Shown here piece by piece: positions 1-24,500 of a stretch of 64,000 nucleotides of DNA. The notes beneath the pieces are model-generated. The model was not told the origin of the DNA. It saw only the letters and a list, made by a program, of their open reading frames with translations, and made no database searches. Position 1 is the first letter of the stretch. The number at the start of each line of letters is the position of its first letter. The stretch lies in contig NW_003546366.1 in the NCBI RefSeq assembly GCF_000090795.2, positions 139,452 to 203,451 of the forward strand, given 5' to 3'. Origin of the DNA: Amphimedon queenslandica. Taxonomy: Eukaryota; Porifera; Demospongiae; Haplosclerida; Niphatidae. A program made the translations under genes and the position numbers.

Positions 1-1530
1 TTGAATGTGATTAGCAACCTTGTGATCTTCCGGATACATTTCGCTAGTATACATTGGTCGATGGCCTACAAATATTAGCCATGGGGTCACACTACGATCG
101 ACTGATCTCATATCTCTCTCTAGCCACTTGTACTGATTTGTACCAGCAGTGAAATTATGCTCTGTGCTCATGAAAACAAAATGTGCAGCTCCATATTTGA
201 AAGAATACCACCAGATCTTGTTACCGTTGTCTGGCATGTGAAAGCGATGCAATACAGGCACGCCACATTCTCCACCTGAATCGTGCCCATAGTTACCCCA
301 GGGAGGATGAAAACCATCAGTTTTATCTCCACTGGGATCTCTGATACCTTTTCTATCGCTCATGTAATCCTGTTCGTGATTGCCAATGCCAATCATGTAA
401 GGGACTCTAGTAGCTAGTGGCTCTATTAGGTTCATCCATACATCCCATAGGTAAGAATATCCCACTGCATACGACAGGTCTCCTTGATGTATGATGAACC
501 TTACTCCATTGTCTCTAATGTCACTCAAAGCTAATTGAGCTGTTGCTTGAGCAGCAGGTAAACCAGTGCCAGTGCTAATACCCATGTCACCGTAAGTAAG
601 AAAAGTAAAGGTTCCTTGGTCCCCAATGTGTGGTGAGGCTACAAATGAATGCACATCACTCATTGCCTCTGTACTCCCATATTGATAGTAATATAATGTA
701 TCGGGTATAAGATCTGTCAGTAGTACATCATGAAAGTAGCCTGGATGTATGAAATTTATATCAGCACGGGCAGGCTCACCACACATGTCTGCTGCTTTAT
801 ATGTTGTACATCCACCTATTGATTTTAAGGCTAGTTTATACGGATCAGTTCCATAAACTACAATGGATGTCTTGTTAGTCCCAGATGTCCATTGTACTCT
901 CATTTCATTTGGATTACCAGTAAGTGCTAGATGGCCATGAAGAGGCGCACAGTCTCCTCCTTTAAAACTAATGATGTTACTTCTTGCTATTAGTCTGACT
1001 CTATTGGTTTCGTTGCTATAATAGCGAAACTGGCAGTCACTCCGCAAGTTGTAAAGCTGCAATTGGGCAGAGTTTTGAGGAAAATCCTTTGGAAGAATGT
1101 AATCAATGTATTTATTAATGTTGGAGTGGACAGGACAGTACAAGGCAATCCAATCAGTGGGAGATACAGTACTAGTCCATGATAGAGTGACCTCTTCTGC
1201 AGTATTAATAAGAGTTGGGGTGACCTGGAGCTCAACAAATGAATCAACCGTCACATCTTGAACGAGTTGCTCAGCTTCTACTACAATACGGTAGCCTGGA
1301 AGACTAGAGTCAATGATTTCTCCATTTGGAGTCAGTTTTAAGAAGTAGGAGGGAACAGGGTGAAAAATACCGGGATACTTTTCATGAACTGGATCCCTAG
1401 GCTGTGTGAAATTAGTATCAGGACTACTTAAGAACCAGACAAGGATTATAATAAGGAATACAGCTGCCATCACTATCTTTGCTTTGTAGTCCATAGAATT
1501 GATTATCCTCATTACAACCCTCATGGCCAT
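1..1530 (-). CDS. Purple acid phosphatase-like metallophosphoesterase (3' part outside window)
   Basis: The frame is open for 510 codons with no intron and runs off the window edge, so the C-terminus is missing. The start ATG at 1530 lies in ACCATGG, with an in-frame TAA just upstream. A hydrophobic segment at about residues 19-34 suggests a signal anchor and a lumenal or extracellular catalytic part. A fibronectin-like PAP N-terminal domain (residues about 75-255, including VQWTSGT) precedes the catalytic domain. The metal-binding motifs appear in order: YGDMG, GDLSYAVGY, GNHEQD, MSTEHNF and VGHRPMY; the final GHxH motif would lie outside the window. This order and the text between motifs match plant PAP27-type and animal ACP7 enzymes, which hydrolyse phosphate esters at a dinuclear metal centre. 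The exact substrate cannot be told. A single-exon gene is unusual among these intron-rich neighbours. Confidence 0.92.
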   Translation of the reverse strand, partial: MAMRVVMRIINSMDYKAKIVMAAVFLIIILVWFLSSPDTNFTQPRDPVHEKYPGIFHPVPSYFLKLTPNGEIIDSSLPGYRIVVEAEQLVQDVTVDSFVELQVTPTLINTAEEVTLSWTSTVSPTDWIALYCPVHSNINKYIDYILPKDFPQNSAQLQLYNLRSDCQFRYYSNETNRVRLIARSNIISFKGGDCAPLHGHLALTGNPNEMRVQWTSGTNKTSIVVYGTDPYKLALKSIGGCTTYKAADMCGEPARADINFIHPGYFHDVLLTDLIPDTLYYYQYGSTEAMSDVHSFVASPHIGDQGTFTFLTYGDMGISTGTGLPAAQATAQLALSDIRDNGVRFIIHQGDLSYAVGYSYLWDVWMNLIEPLATRVPYMIGIGNHEQDYMSDRKGIRDPSGDKTDGFHPPWGNYGHDSGGECGVPVLHRFHMPDNGNKIWWYSFKYGAAHFVFMSTEHNFTAGTNQYKWLERDMRSVDRSVTPWLIFVGHRPMYTSEMYPEDHKVANHIQ

Positions 1531-1660
1531 GGTGGGTTAACCCCTCTTATTAATTTTTCATTAATCAATGGTAACATACTTTTAAATAATGATCTACATC
1601 TAAGAAAATCTACAGCACTATTGTTTTAATAATTATTTCGAGTGAGTGTGTGTGTCTGTA

Positions 1661-1977
1661 CTAGCGTCTTTCCCAAGCCTTTCTTTCTAAAAACTCTTTA
1701 GTGACCTGCTCGATAAGAGGAGTCAAATATTGTACGTCCTAAGAGAGAGAAAGAAGGTACTTTAATACATGAATATACTAAAATAATAAATTTCCAGTCA
1801 TTATTAACGTCCCAGGCTACTTATTAAACTCTAGGCACTTGTAAAGTTAAGTTGCAGGGAAACTTTGTGAAAGCAAGTTATTTAGAAATCAAGCAATCTA
1901 ATTAGTTAATTACAACTACGCATGGTAGAATAATAATAATATTTCTCTAATATTATTAATACTTTGTTTTTGCTTTT

Positions 1978-2024
<47 letters not shown>

Positions 2025-2379
2025 AATATTATAATACCTCTTCAGGTTTCGTCCATTGGTCCCTTGGTAATATGGAGTGCTTCATTGAGAGATCCAGTGC
2101 TCTCTTGATACGGAACTGCCTCAGATTCATGACATCCTCCGGTAGACGTCTCACTGCCTCCTTAACATTCTCATTGTACTCAGCATCAACCAAATCGTCT
2201 CTGAAAAGACCTGTTCGTGGGTGTGGCCAATATTAAGTACAGTAAGATGCTATACGTACAATTGGTACTTTTATCAAGTTACCTAGCCTCCTATAGCCCG
2301 AGTTATTCCTATACCAGGTGGACATGGCATTCAAGAGTCTTGTTCCAAGCCCTACTGGTAATTTAGATGAGGCGGCCAT
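1661..2379 (-). CDS. UQCRB: Cytochrome bc1 complex subunit 7 (QCR7/UQCRB)
   Basis: Three exons on the minus strand (2379-2283, 2210-2038, 1738-1661) join to 348 nt, 115 residues; human UQCRB has 111. Hallmarks are [16 protein letters not shown] near the N-terminus, the [17 protein letters not shown] block, then [12 protein letters not shown] and a C-terminus rich in K, R and E. The family is a matrix-side helical subunit of mitochondrial complex III that binds cytochrome b and is needed for assembly. All splice sites are GT-AG. The stop codon lies only 130 bp upstream of the phosphatase start on the same strand. The gene is head to head with Scribble. The ATG at 2379 gives the expected N-terminus. 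Confidence 0.95.
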
Positions 2380-2757
2380 TTTGTTTGTATTCGATAAATC
2401 CGCACACTATCAGTATAACACCGTATACATTAAAGCTTGCTTTTTCTCCGTACATTGCCCGTGCATTTTAATTATTCGTGCACGTCAGTTTATTTAGTCC
2501 GTGCATTAACACCCACGCTCCCTCAAAGGTATGCATTGACCACCTCCTACAGCATTCCGATAGAGAACAGGACTTTAATACTCTCTCCTACCCCTTCTCT
2601 CCTTCTGCTCTTCTCCACTGACCGTCATCTCTGCTACCAAAGACAATCACAGCTTCTCCCGCCATTCAGACTGTCATTCATTGCCTATAAATCTCATTAA
2701 AAATCGTCCTCCTTTTTCTCTCTCCCCTCTCTCTCTCCTCTTTCACTCAGTGACAAG
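2380..2757. promoter_or_regulatory. Divergent intergenic region between UQCRB and Scribble
   Basis: A 378-bp space separates two oppositely oriented start codons, so it must hold both promoters and 5' UTRs. It includes a C/T-rich stretch (about 2700-2755) just before the Scribble ATG. No TATA box or other clear core element was recognised. A short plus-strand frame at 2437-2700 shows no family resemblance and is treated as chance. Confidence 0.4.
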
Positions 2758-15192
<12,435 letters not shown>

Positions 15193-17356
15193 TTGTTATT
15201 GTTGTTGTTATTGCTTCAAAACATTGTGATTCTTTTTTTATTCAATGTTAGTATATGTTTTCTGTCCACACCTTTCTTTTTTAAACCTTTTACATGACAA
15301 ATGATAGAGCGAGCGAACGAGAGTGAACAAGAGAGAGAAAGAGAGCGAGATTTGAAATGTGTAATTAATTTATTATTATTATTATTATTATTCGTAAAAT
15401 AAAAATACAGTAATTCAAAGTCTATATATTGGTTATTATTATTATTATTATTATTATTTGCTATTATTCAACAATCAATTTCAAAGAATGACATACTATT
15501 TTCTGTTGTCATTATTACAGTTATTAATTTGTTATTTTTAACGGAGGCACTCTATTGCCCAACAGTCAAATGCAATAGTACACCTTGTACATAATTATGT
15601 TATAGCTTGTTTTAAGCTGAAATTCCCTATTCCTAAGAGATTTCAGTGATATAAAAGGCCTGCGAGAGAGAAAGGGGAAATGCTTCTTCCATAGCAACAA
15701 AAAAAATTGTATCTCACTCTGTGGAACTTGCTGCTAGTTAATTGAGCAGAATAAATTCATGCGGTCATCGCTCTTGTCCCACTCTGATATTTGCTAAAAC
15801 TAATTGAGCGGAATAAATTATTATTGATCACAGCTATTGCAATCCCACTCTTTTGGGGGTCAGCTATTAATCATGTGCTATCATTGTTAATGTGTTATGA
15901 TATCAGATTAGGCATGCAATAATGAAGAGGAGTTGGGCGAGGGAGAGTTCCTTCTGGCTGTCAAATTGATGATCTACCTCGCTTATCAACTGACGGGGGA
16001 AAGAAATTAAACGTGTTGGCTCTGATGTTTGTTCAGTTTTTATTTGGCAGTTTCAAACTTGTGTCGTATTTGATTCTAATTATAATTCCCCCAGATACTA
16101 TATAACGTAACGTGATACTTTAATGTAATTTGATACCCGTGTATATATATATGTCCCGTGATTGTTGACATCTCCACTTCCAAGTACAATTCGTATAATA
16201 TACAAGTACAGTTTCCCTTCTATTGTAATCTAACACAATAATTAAATAACCTTACTACAGTACAGTAGTGCTTTGTAATGTATTCCTTGCTGTAGATAGT
16301 GTCGTCGCTTAATATAATTATAGTGTCAGAGCTGCTTGTATAAAGCTTCAAAGTATGTGAAGCAGTGAAAGTAAACATACATCAACTACACGATAACCCA
16401 AAGCCATAACAGTTAATATGATCAAAGATATTCCACACACAGTTTAATATTGAAAGCACCACAGTCATGCTTTTGTTTTTGGACTGGAGAAAAAAGTGAT
16501 GCATCATGATTGTAATATAATATCAAAATTAAGGTAATTAGCAGTGAATTAATTGTAATATGATTTAGATTTTAGTGATTTTACTGCCATAGGTGGCAGA
16601 ATTTTTAATTTTCCAGGCTCATTAATTATTCATAACAATTGGGGGTGTGGTCAATTAATTGAATGACTGAAAGTAACTGACACAAACCAATTGAAGCAGT
16701 TACCACACTAAAATAACTGTAAAGATGAACTGATACTGTGTATAAAGTTGTGGTTATAAAAAATGAATTCTCACTCCTAATAATAACAAAACACACCTTT
16801 TTGGATTAAAGCTACACAGCCAAGAGTTAGCATGTATATGATACAAAACACTGCCCAAAATCAATGAATCGAGCCTGATTACAGTATTGATACAGTCTGA
16901 CAGGTATCATTACTGAATCATGCCTGCATGTTGCTCTGGCTGAACCAGCTTGAATTCCAACATGATTGTATGAAGGCTGATAGATCAACCTAGGCTCATT
17001 GCCATATGAGCTGCCCAACATCCATGATTCAGGATGCATTAGGTCGGATCAGGGCTGACATAATTCATGATTCAATCACAAACTCTTGGCTGTGTAGCTA
17101 GCTAGCTACCCAGGCAAAGCCTGGACTTGCCTGGGCCTGCAGCCGCCTATGTTTAGTTGATCTCATTGCTACTTTAACATATGCAAAGCTTAATTGCCTG
17201 AAGGGAAAGGCCCTTTCCTGTGTTATATGGCATGCATTATAGGACAGTTCTGATTTGCATTCATTAATTCAAATGAAGCATAAATGTGCTTTCAGCAGGC
17301 TTTAATATGCTTCCTGTATGGGAATGAGCTTAGCTGATAGTTTCAATTTGAGTTGT
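15193..17356. other. Intergenic region downstream of Scribble
   Basis: About 2.2 kb of AT-rich DNA without a convincing gene. It holds (ATT)n runs near 15370-15390 and 15434-15460. An imperfect direct repeat around 15730-15850 shares the block TAATTGAGC followed by GAATAAATT. The only other structure seen is the inverted-repeat element at 16810-17099. Confidence 0.6.
16810..17099. mobile_element. MITE-like element with perfect 19-bp terminal inverted repeats
   Basis: The left end AGCTACACAGCCAAGAGTT (16810-16828) is the exact reverse complement of the right end at 17081-17099. The element is 290 bp and non-coding. No clear target-site duplication was found, so the superfamily is unassigned. 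Confidence 0.75.
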
Positions 17357-17364
17357 TATAAAAG
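17357..17364 (+). promoter_or_regulatory. TATA box of the helical secreted gene at 17491
   Basis: TATAAAAG sits 127-134 bp upstream of the ATG, which would allow a 5' UTR of about 100 nt. The paralogous gene at 27492 has the same octamer at nearly the same distance. Confidence 0.6.
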
Positions 17365-17490
17365 AGCAGGTACTAAAACTGAGAATCATATGAAGTTGAG
17401 TTGACTACTTATATAGTATTTTGAGCTTAATATTCCACAAGTCTTCAATTGTTCTCTGATACGACTTTATTTCAACAAGTTACGGTGACC

Positions 17491-18369
17491 ATGAATCCTG
17501 TTTCTACTCTCTCATTACTTTTGCTGTGCATTGCAATGATGGGTCAATCTGATGGAGCAGTCCTGAAGAGAAATGCAGATTCAAACGAGGAAAATCTATT
17601 AAAGGAAATTTTAAGAGGTCTCGATTTGTCAAGAACAGTCTATGTAAGTACTAAAACTGCATGCATGCTTTATAAATGGGTTCATGTATGCACAAATATT
17701 ACACTATTGTATCTGCATGAGAGAATTGCTAGAAGAATGTATATATACTATGAGTTCTACATCTTCAAACTTGAACATTTTAAAATTCATTTTTAGAACA
17801 AAGGTTTAAGAGATCAATACAATCTAAAGGATAAAAAAATTCGTGAGACGTTGAATAAAATTCTTCCACTGGTGCTACTAGAAGAGAAACTTTCTGCCCT
17901 TCAATATAACGGGAGCGCCCAGACTGGTAGAAAAAACCTTTTGAGATCCTTTAAAGCTACAACATTAAAAGCGATTGAGTCAGTATGCAACTTGGTAAGC
18001 TGGCAGAACATACATTTATTATATTATGTATTCTGTGCAATAATAGTATAATCTAAAAATTTGTTTTATTTTTCATAGATCATGGAAACAACCAGTGTGG
18101 AAGAGTGCACCATCAGTGAAATGATAAATTTATTCTATTTCATACATTTTCTCAATGAGAGGCAAAGAATATCTCAAGTCATAAAAGACTTAAAACGGAC
18201 AGATGGCAATAACATAGATCCTTGCTTGTGGTCACACTGCAAGTTATTCAGCAACAAGAAGTATCTTACTAGATCCAGTGCTTTGGAGTACATCAAAGGA
18301 AAGCTCTGGCCAGGCCGCTGTGGACAGGATTATCTAACTTATGCAGGAGCTGATAGCACTAAATGTTAA
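17491..18369 (+). CDS. Secreted helical protein with CxWxxC motif, family unrecognised (paralogue of 27492)
   Basis: Three exons (17491-17643, 17797-17994, 18079-18369) give 213 residues; both introns are phase 0. A signal peptide is clear (hydrophobic core STLSLLLLCIAMMG, likely cleaved near SDGA). The mature protein looks largely alpha-helical, with Leu- and Lys-rich amphipathic stretches. A cysteine lies three residues before the end of exon 2 (VCNL). Exon 3 has a Cys at its residue 10, then PCLWSHC, then a Cys exactly 26 residues after the motif. These same marks occur in the gene at 27492, so the two are homologous. I do not recognise the family. A small secreted helical signalling or cytokine-like role is possible but unproven. 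The ATG follows a TATA-box promoter; a Leu codon upstream in the same frame was not used. Confidence 0.75.
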
Positions 18370-18555
18370 ACTCTCTTTCTCTCAATCAATATTCTCTCAA
18401 TCAATATTAACTTTATTATGCAACCTCACTTTGATTTATTAGTAATTAATAATTAATAATCTTTAATAACAATAAATAATTATTACATTTCTGAATTCTT
18501 TGGGTGTGGCTCCAAGCAATAAAATTAAAAAAATAGCCGTGAAATCAGCAGTGAG

Positions 18556-21500
18556 ATGGAAGGAGAGACTGCGAGCCGTTTATTCCACGAAGGAGGCTTC
18601 CTCATATTACTTGAAGTGCCTCAGGGAACAGAGATTGGTATAGACTACAACTCATGGAACGTGGGGCCGAAATTCAAAGGGATTAAGATGATACCCCCGG
18701 GACTACATATGATATACTACAGGCATGTATTATACATAGCGTATGGAACCCCAGTACTTAGTAATACCCAGTCATATAATGGATTGAGCTGCCCAATCGC
18801 CCCCATGCATGGGGCCTGGGGCTAAGCTCCAGTAGGTGGGGCTGAGCTCCAGTGGGTGGAGCTTGTTGCAGGATGTATGCATTATAATAGCATACCGTAC
18901 GCGTCTTAATTTTCGAGGTGTATTAAATTTCGTTATTTTCGTGCTCACCTTAAATCCACGAAATTTAAACCACCTCTATTGCCATTTTATTGTATGTAGA
19001 CTATGGCCAGAACACGAAAATTAGCTCACATGAATATTAACTTTTGAGCAAATTTCATTGAAAACACGAAATTTTGAACCCTCGAAAATTTGAACGTATA
19101 CGGTAGAATGCATTTTCTTTATGTATGCATTTAATTTACTTAGTTTTGCCACACCCAGCAAGGGGCATGACAAGACTAATATTAACGTACTCTAATTTTA
19201 AATTTAATTATAAGTTTAATTTTAATATTATTTTTAATTTTTGTCATGTAATTAATGATGCTTAATCATGCATCATATTGTAGTTCAGTTAGTAAAGATG
19301 GAAGGGAGACAGGGCCTCGTTGTAGCTTCTTTCATTTCTTCAAACCGAAGGAGGTCATCATTTATAATATTTATGTATATTTTTAAATTATAGTTTGTTT
19401 TTGTGCTCAGATTTTGGTACGAGTATGGAATCCTAGAGATGAAGAACTGACAGAAGAAAATGTTGACCAACTACTGATAGACAGACTGAGAGAAAGTAAA
19501 ATATATTTATTTCTGCATGAGTTGAAAATACCGTCTATCTGGAAATTTTTACTGTGATTTAAATTTTACTGGATTAGAATTTCGCAAAAAAAAATTAGAT
19601 TACCCATATAATTACATTCCACATTCAATAATACACGACACAGTCTTATTTAGTAAAAATTAAGTCACAGCACAATTTTAAACCGCAAAAATTTCCTACC
19701 ACACTAATTTCGTGATCTATGGTAAATAAATTTTTGTATTATAGAGCAAATTTATAGATTTTGTTAGACTAGTGCATGCAAATTTTATACCATAGGGTGC
19801 CTTGTTTCAAGGGCTGTAAATTTCTCAGATTTCGTAATTTTTTGAAGATCCGCAAAGATCAAATTATTATGGTACAAGGCATAAATTCACAAAAATTAAA
19901 TCCGCAAAATAGATTTTTAGGCCAATTTGCAAAATTTACAGCCCTAAAAAAAGGCGTCTTATGGTAATAAAAAGCTACAGCACATGATAAGTATGCACAT
20001 ATGCTTTAAAAATTCATAAAAATTCAATTTTGATCGAAATTACAATGTAGCTTAATTTTTTTTACGCAGCATAAGAACATACATGTGTATGATCAAAAAA
20101 AATTATAAAAATGGAGAATTTTTTTTGGAGTCATTTTTGAGAAAATTTGGCCACAGACCAAATTTTTGAGTAAGCTTAAAAAATTCAGAAAAATTTTTAA
20201 CGGAATCAGCTCAAATTTTTTACACAGAATAAGATGTAAATATATCAGACAATAATGAAAATGGAGCTCATTGCTCATGTGTAGCAGCCAGCACTCAAAA
20301 AGGACTGCCCTAACTTCTTGTACATTTTTGTTAATGGATCAGGTCACTGTCTTTCATTACCGTACTACAGGTTATTAAGTGCCCTTCGTTGTTAAGTGCC
20401 TAGTTCTTATTAGGTGCCTAGCTCAATGCAGCTCTTAGCATGGGTTTGTTAAGCGCAGTACAAAACAGTAGGAGTCCAAGCAGTAGGAGTTAAAGCAGTA
20501 GGAGTCCAGACACTTTTTATAAGCGTGGTGGCCACAAACCAGACTGACAAAAGAGTATTCTTCACCACCCGCCATTGTAAAGCCAGTAAAGTGATTAATT
20601 AATTATTATTGTAAACCACACCTACTGTATTTATTAAGCGCTGAGTCATTATTAAGCACTCATTTTTCTGTCATTTTCTGCATAAGCGCCTACACCTAAT
20701 AACCTGTTAGTACTATGGTATCCTTATACAGTACTAGGACTTTGTTTGATTAGTAGAAATGTACCTATTTTAATTTAATATCGTTTGTGTATGCATTAAT
20801 TACTTTCATTACATAATCAGCTAGCTTTTGTATATATACATGTTGTTACTGAAACCTAATTCTTAAATTGTCTAGTATGTTGTTGTTCCTGGCGGATATA
20901 AATAATTTGTTTCCCTTCCCTTTTTGCAACAAATAAAGATTAATGAGTTTAAGTATGGCGTTTGTTACACTTGCTGTAACAGTAAGTCCCTTGTTTAGTA
21001 ATTTAATTCCTATTGATATTGGAGTGGTATTTACAATTACTTCAGAATGTAGTAAGTCTAGTAAAAACAGAGTCTAGAGTTATACCTGTTATGCATTTAG
21101 GCATTTAATTTAACAATTTTATATAGAAAGATCACAACTTAAATTTTTCAAGTTATAACCATGCATTTTTGAAACATAGCAAATTTTAAAAAACATGGTT
21201 TTCTTTCAAAAATGGCTCTAAAATCACCCACAATTTTTATTACATTTTTTGATTGATGTTCCTATGCTGTGTAGAAAGTTTGAACCAATTCCGAGCTCAA
21301 TTTCAAAAAACTAGCAAATTTCGAAAAACACCCAAGGCTATAGCCCATGGTTTTTTTCCGAAAAATGGCTCTGAAATCACCCCAAATTTTTATTAAATTT
21401 TCTGATACATATTGATGTACATATGCTGTGTAGAAAGTTTGAGGTGATTTATAGATTTTGCTAGACTAGTGCATGCAAATTTTATACCGTGGGGTGCCTT

Positions 21501-24500
21501 GTTTCGAGGGCTGTAAATTTCTTTGATTTTGCAATTTTTTGAAGATTCACAAAAAATCACTTCCGCAAAAATCAAATTATCATGGTACAAGATGGCAGAT
21601 GGCATAAATTTACAAAAATTAAATCCGCAAAATAGATTTTTAGGCCAATTTGCAAAATTTACAGCCCTCAAAAAAAAGGTGTCCTACAGTAATGAGAAGT
21701 TACAGCACTTGAACAGTATGCACATATGCTTTAAAAATTCATAAAAATTCATAAAAATTCAATTTTGATTGAAATTACAATGTAGCTTAAATTTTTCTAC
21801 ACAGCATAAAAACATGCATATGTATCAGAAAAAATTATAAAAATGGAGAATTCTTTCAGAGTCATTTTTGATAAAATTCGGCCACAGACCAAATTTTTGA
21901 GTAAGCTTAAAAATTCAGAAAAATTTTTAACGGAATCAGCTCAAAGTTTTTACACAAAATAAGATGTAAATGTATGAGAAAATTTATGAAAATGGAGCTC
22001 TTTGCTTATGCGTAGCAGCCAGCACTCCAAAAAGGACTGTCCTAACTTCTTGTACATTTTTGTTAATGGATCAGGTCACTGTTTTCCATTACCGTACTAA
22101 CAGGTTATTAAGTGCCCTTCGTTGTTAAGTGCCTAGTTCTTATTAGGTGCCTAGCTCAATGTAGCTCTTAGCATGGGTTTGTTAAGTGCAGTACAAAACA
22201 GTAGGAGTCCAAGCAGTAGGAGTTAAAGCAGTAGGAGTCCAGACACTTTTTATAAGCGTGGTGGCCACAAACCAGACTGACAAAAGAGTATTTTTCACCA
22301 CCCGCCATTGTAAAGCCAGTAAAGTGATTAATTAATTATTATTGTAAACCACGCCTACTGTATTTATTAAGCGCTGAGTCATTATTAAGTGCCCGTTTTT
22401 CTGTCATTTTCTGCATAAGCGCCTACGTTTAATAACCCGTTAGTATGGTATCCTTATACAGTACTAGGACTTTGTTTGATTAATAGAAATGTATCTATTT
22501 TAATTTAATATTGTCTGTGTATGCATTGCTTTCATTATACAATTAGCTTTTGTATGTATACATGTTGTTACTGAAACCTAATTTTAAAATTGTCTAGTAT
22601 GTTGTTGTTCCCGGCGGATCTAAATAATTTGTCTCCTTTCCCTTTTTGCAACAAATAAAGATTAATGAGGTTAAGTATGGCGTTTGTTACACTTGCTGTA
22701 ACAGTAAACCCCTTGTTTAGTAATTTAATTCCTATTGATATTAGAGTGGTATTTACAATTACTGCAGAGTGTAGTAAGTCTAGTAAAAACAGAGTCTAGA
22801 GTTATATACCTGTTATGCATTTAGGCATTTGATTTAACAATTTTATATAGAAAGATCACAGCTTAAATTTTTCAAGTTATAATCATTTTTGAAACGTAGC
22901 AAATTAAAAAAAACATGGTTTTTTTTAAATGGCTCCAAAATCACCCCCAATTTTTATTACATTTTCTGATACATATTGATGTCCCTATGCTGTGTAGAAA
23001 GTTTGAACCAATTCCGAGCTCAATTTCTAGAGTTATGGGCACTTTTTAAAACCAGCAAATTTGGAAAAACACCCAAGGCTATAGCCCATGGTTTTTCCCA
23101 AAAATTGGCTCCAAAATCACCCCAAATTTTTATTCAATTTTGTGATACATATTGATGTCCTTATGCTGTGTAGAAAGTTTGAGATGATTTCGAGCTCAAA
23201 TTCTGGAGTTATGAGCACTTTTTAAAAACTAGCAAATTTCGAAAAATACTCAAGGCTATAGCCCATGGTTTTTTCTGAAAAATGGCTCCGAAATCACCCC
23301 AAATTTTTATTAAATTTTCTGATACATATTGATGTCCTTATGCTATGTAGAAAGTTTGAGACGATTTCGAGCTCAAATTTTGGAGTTACGCGCACTTTTT
23401 AAAAACTAGCAAATTTTGAAAAATACCCAAGGCTATAGCCCATGGTTTTTCCCAAAAAATGGCTCCAAAATCACCCCCAATTTTTATTACATTTTCTGAT
23501 GTATATTGATGTCCTTATGCTATGTAAAAAGTTTGAAGTGATTCTGACTGAAATTTTTCAAGTTATGACCATTTTAAAAAGTAGTAAACTTTCGAATGAA
23601 ACCATGGACTATTGTATAGCCTATGGTTTTTTAAATGGCTCCGAACTTATTGATGTCCTTGGAAAGTTTTAGCTAATTCCAGTTGTTATAATTGTTTTTA
23701 TTAAAATTTTATTTGGCTTTTCCCATCTCATCACCTTCTTCACTTTGTTGGTAAATTATGAAGATAATTGTGCCAACAGTACATCAACTTAATTAACAAA
23801 TGTGTCCTATTATGTTAAAAGCTCTCTTCCTGTGCCTCCCCCTTATTGTAGTGCTTCTCCCGTGAACATGTGACACGTGTAGATATTGTATCTAATTGAC
23901 AATGTCCTTTTGTTGACTTGTTTGTGTATTTTGTTGACGTCTTGTAAATGAGTTTAATTTGATATTTCCATGAGTGATTGCTTGGGAGTTTTCTTACCTT
24001 ATCTTTCTTTTCTTATCTGTGTCTTTTATTCCCTTTCTCTTTTTGTGCTTTCATTTTTTGCAGATTTATATGAAATGGATAATTGTCTTGGTCCATATCC
24101 TTACGAGCATTTAAAGAAATGGCTGGCCCTTACCAACTATATCACACCTTCTCTTGTTGAGAGGTAGAGAGAGAGGGAGGGAGAGAGAAGGAGAGAGAGA
24201 GAGGGAGGGAGGGAGGGAGGGAGGGAGGGAGGGAGGGANNNNNNNNNNNNNNNNNNNNNNNNNNNNNNNNNNNNNNNNNNNNNNNNNNNNNNNNNNNNNN
24301 NNNNNNNNNNNNNNNNNNNNNNNNNNNNNNNNNNNNNNNNNNNNNNNNNNNNNNNNNNNNNNNNNNNNNNNNNNNNNNNNNNNNNNNNNNNNNNNNNNNN
24401 NNNNNNNNNNNNNNNNNNNNNNNNNNNNNNNNNNNNNNNNNNNNNNNNNNNNNNNNNNNNNNNNNNNNNNNNNNNNNNNNNNNNNNNNNNNNNNNNNNNN

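Larger units (their letters stand above)
19750..23143 (+). repeat. 1.7-kb direct tandem duplication in AAR2 intron 3
   Basis: Copy 1 (about 19750-21446) and copy 2 (about 21447-23143) align colinearly with an offset near 1697 bp. They share TAGACTAGTGCATGCAAATT, the CAGTAGGAGTCCAAGCAG block, GGCGGAT with AAATAATTTG, and a terminal part made of the dispersed ~190-bp unit. Differences are mostly point changes and small indels. Confidence 0.85.

Noticed and set aside
16827-17039. 70-codon minus-strand frame
   Set aside because: Lies wholly inside the inverted-repeat element and resembles no protein.
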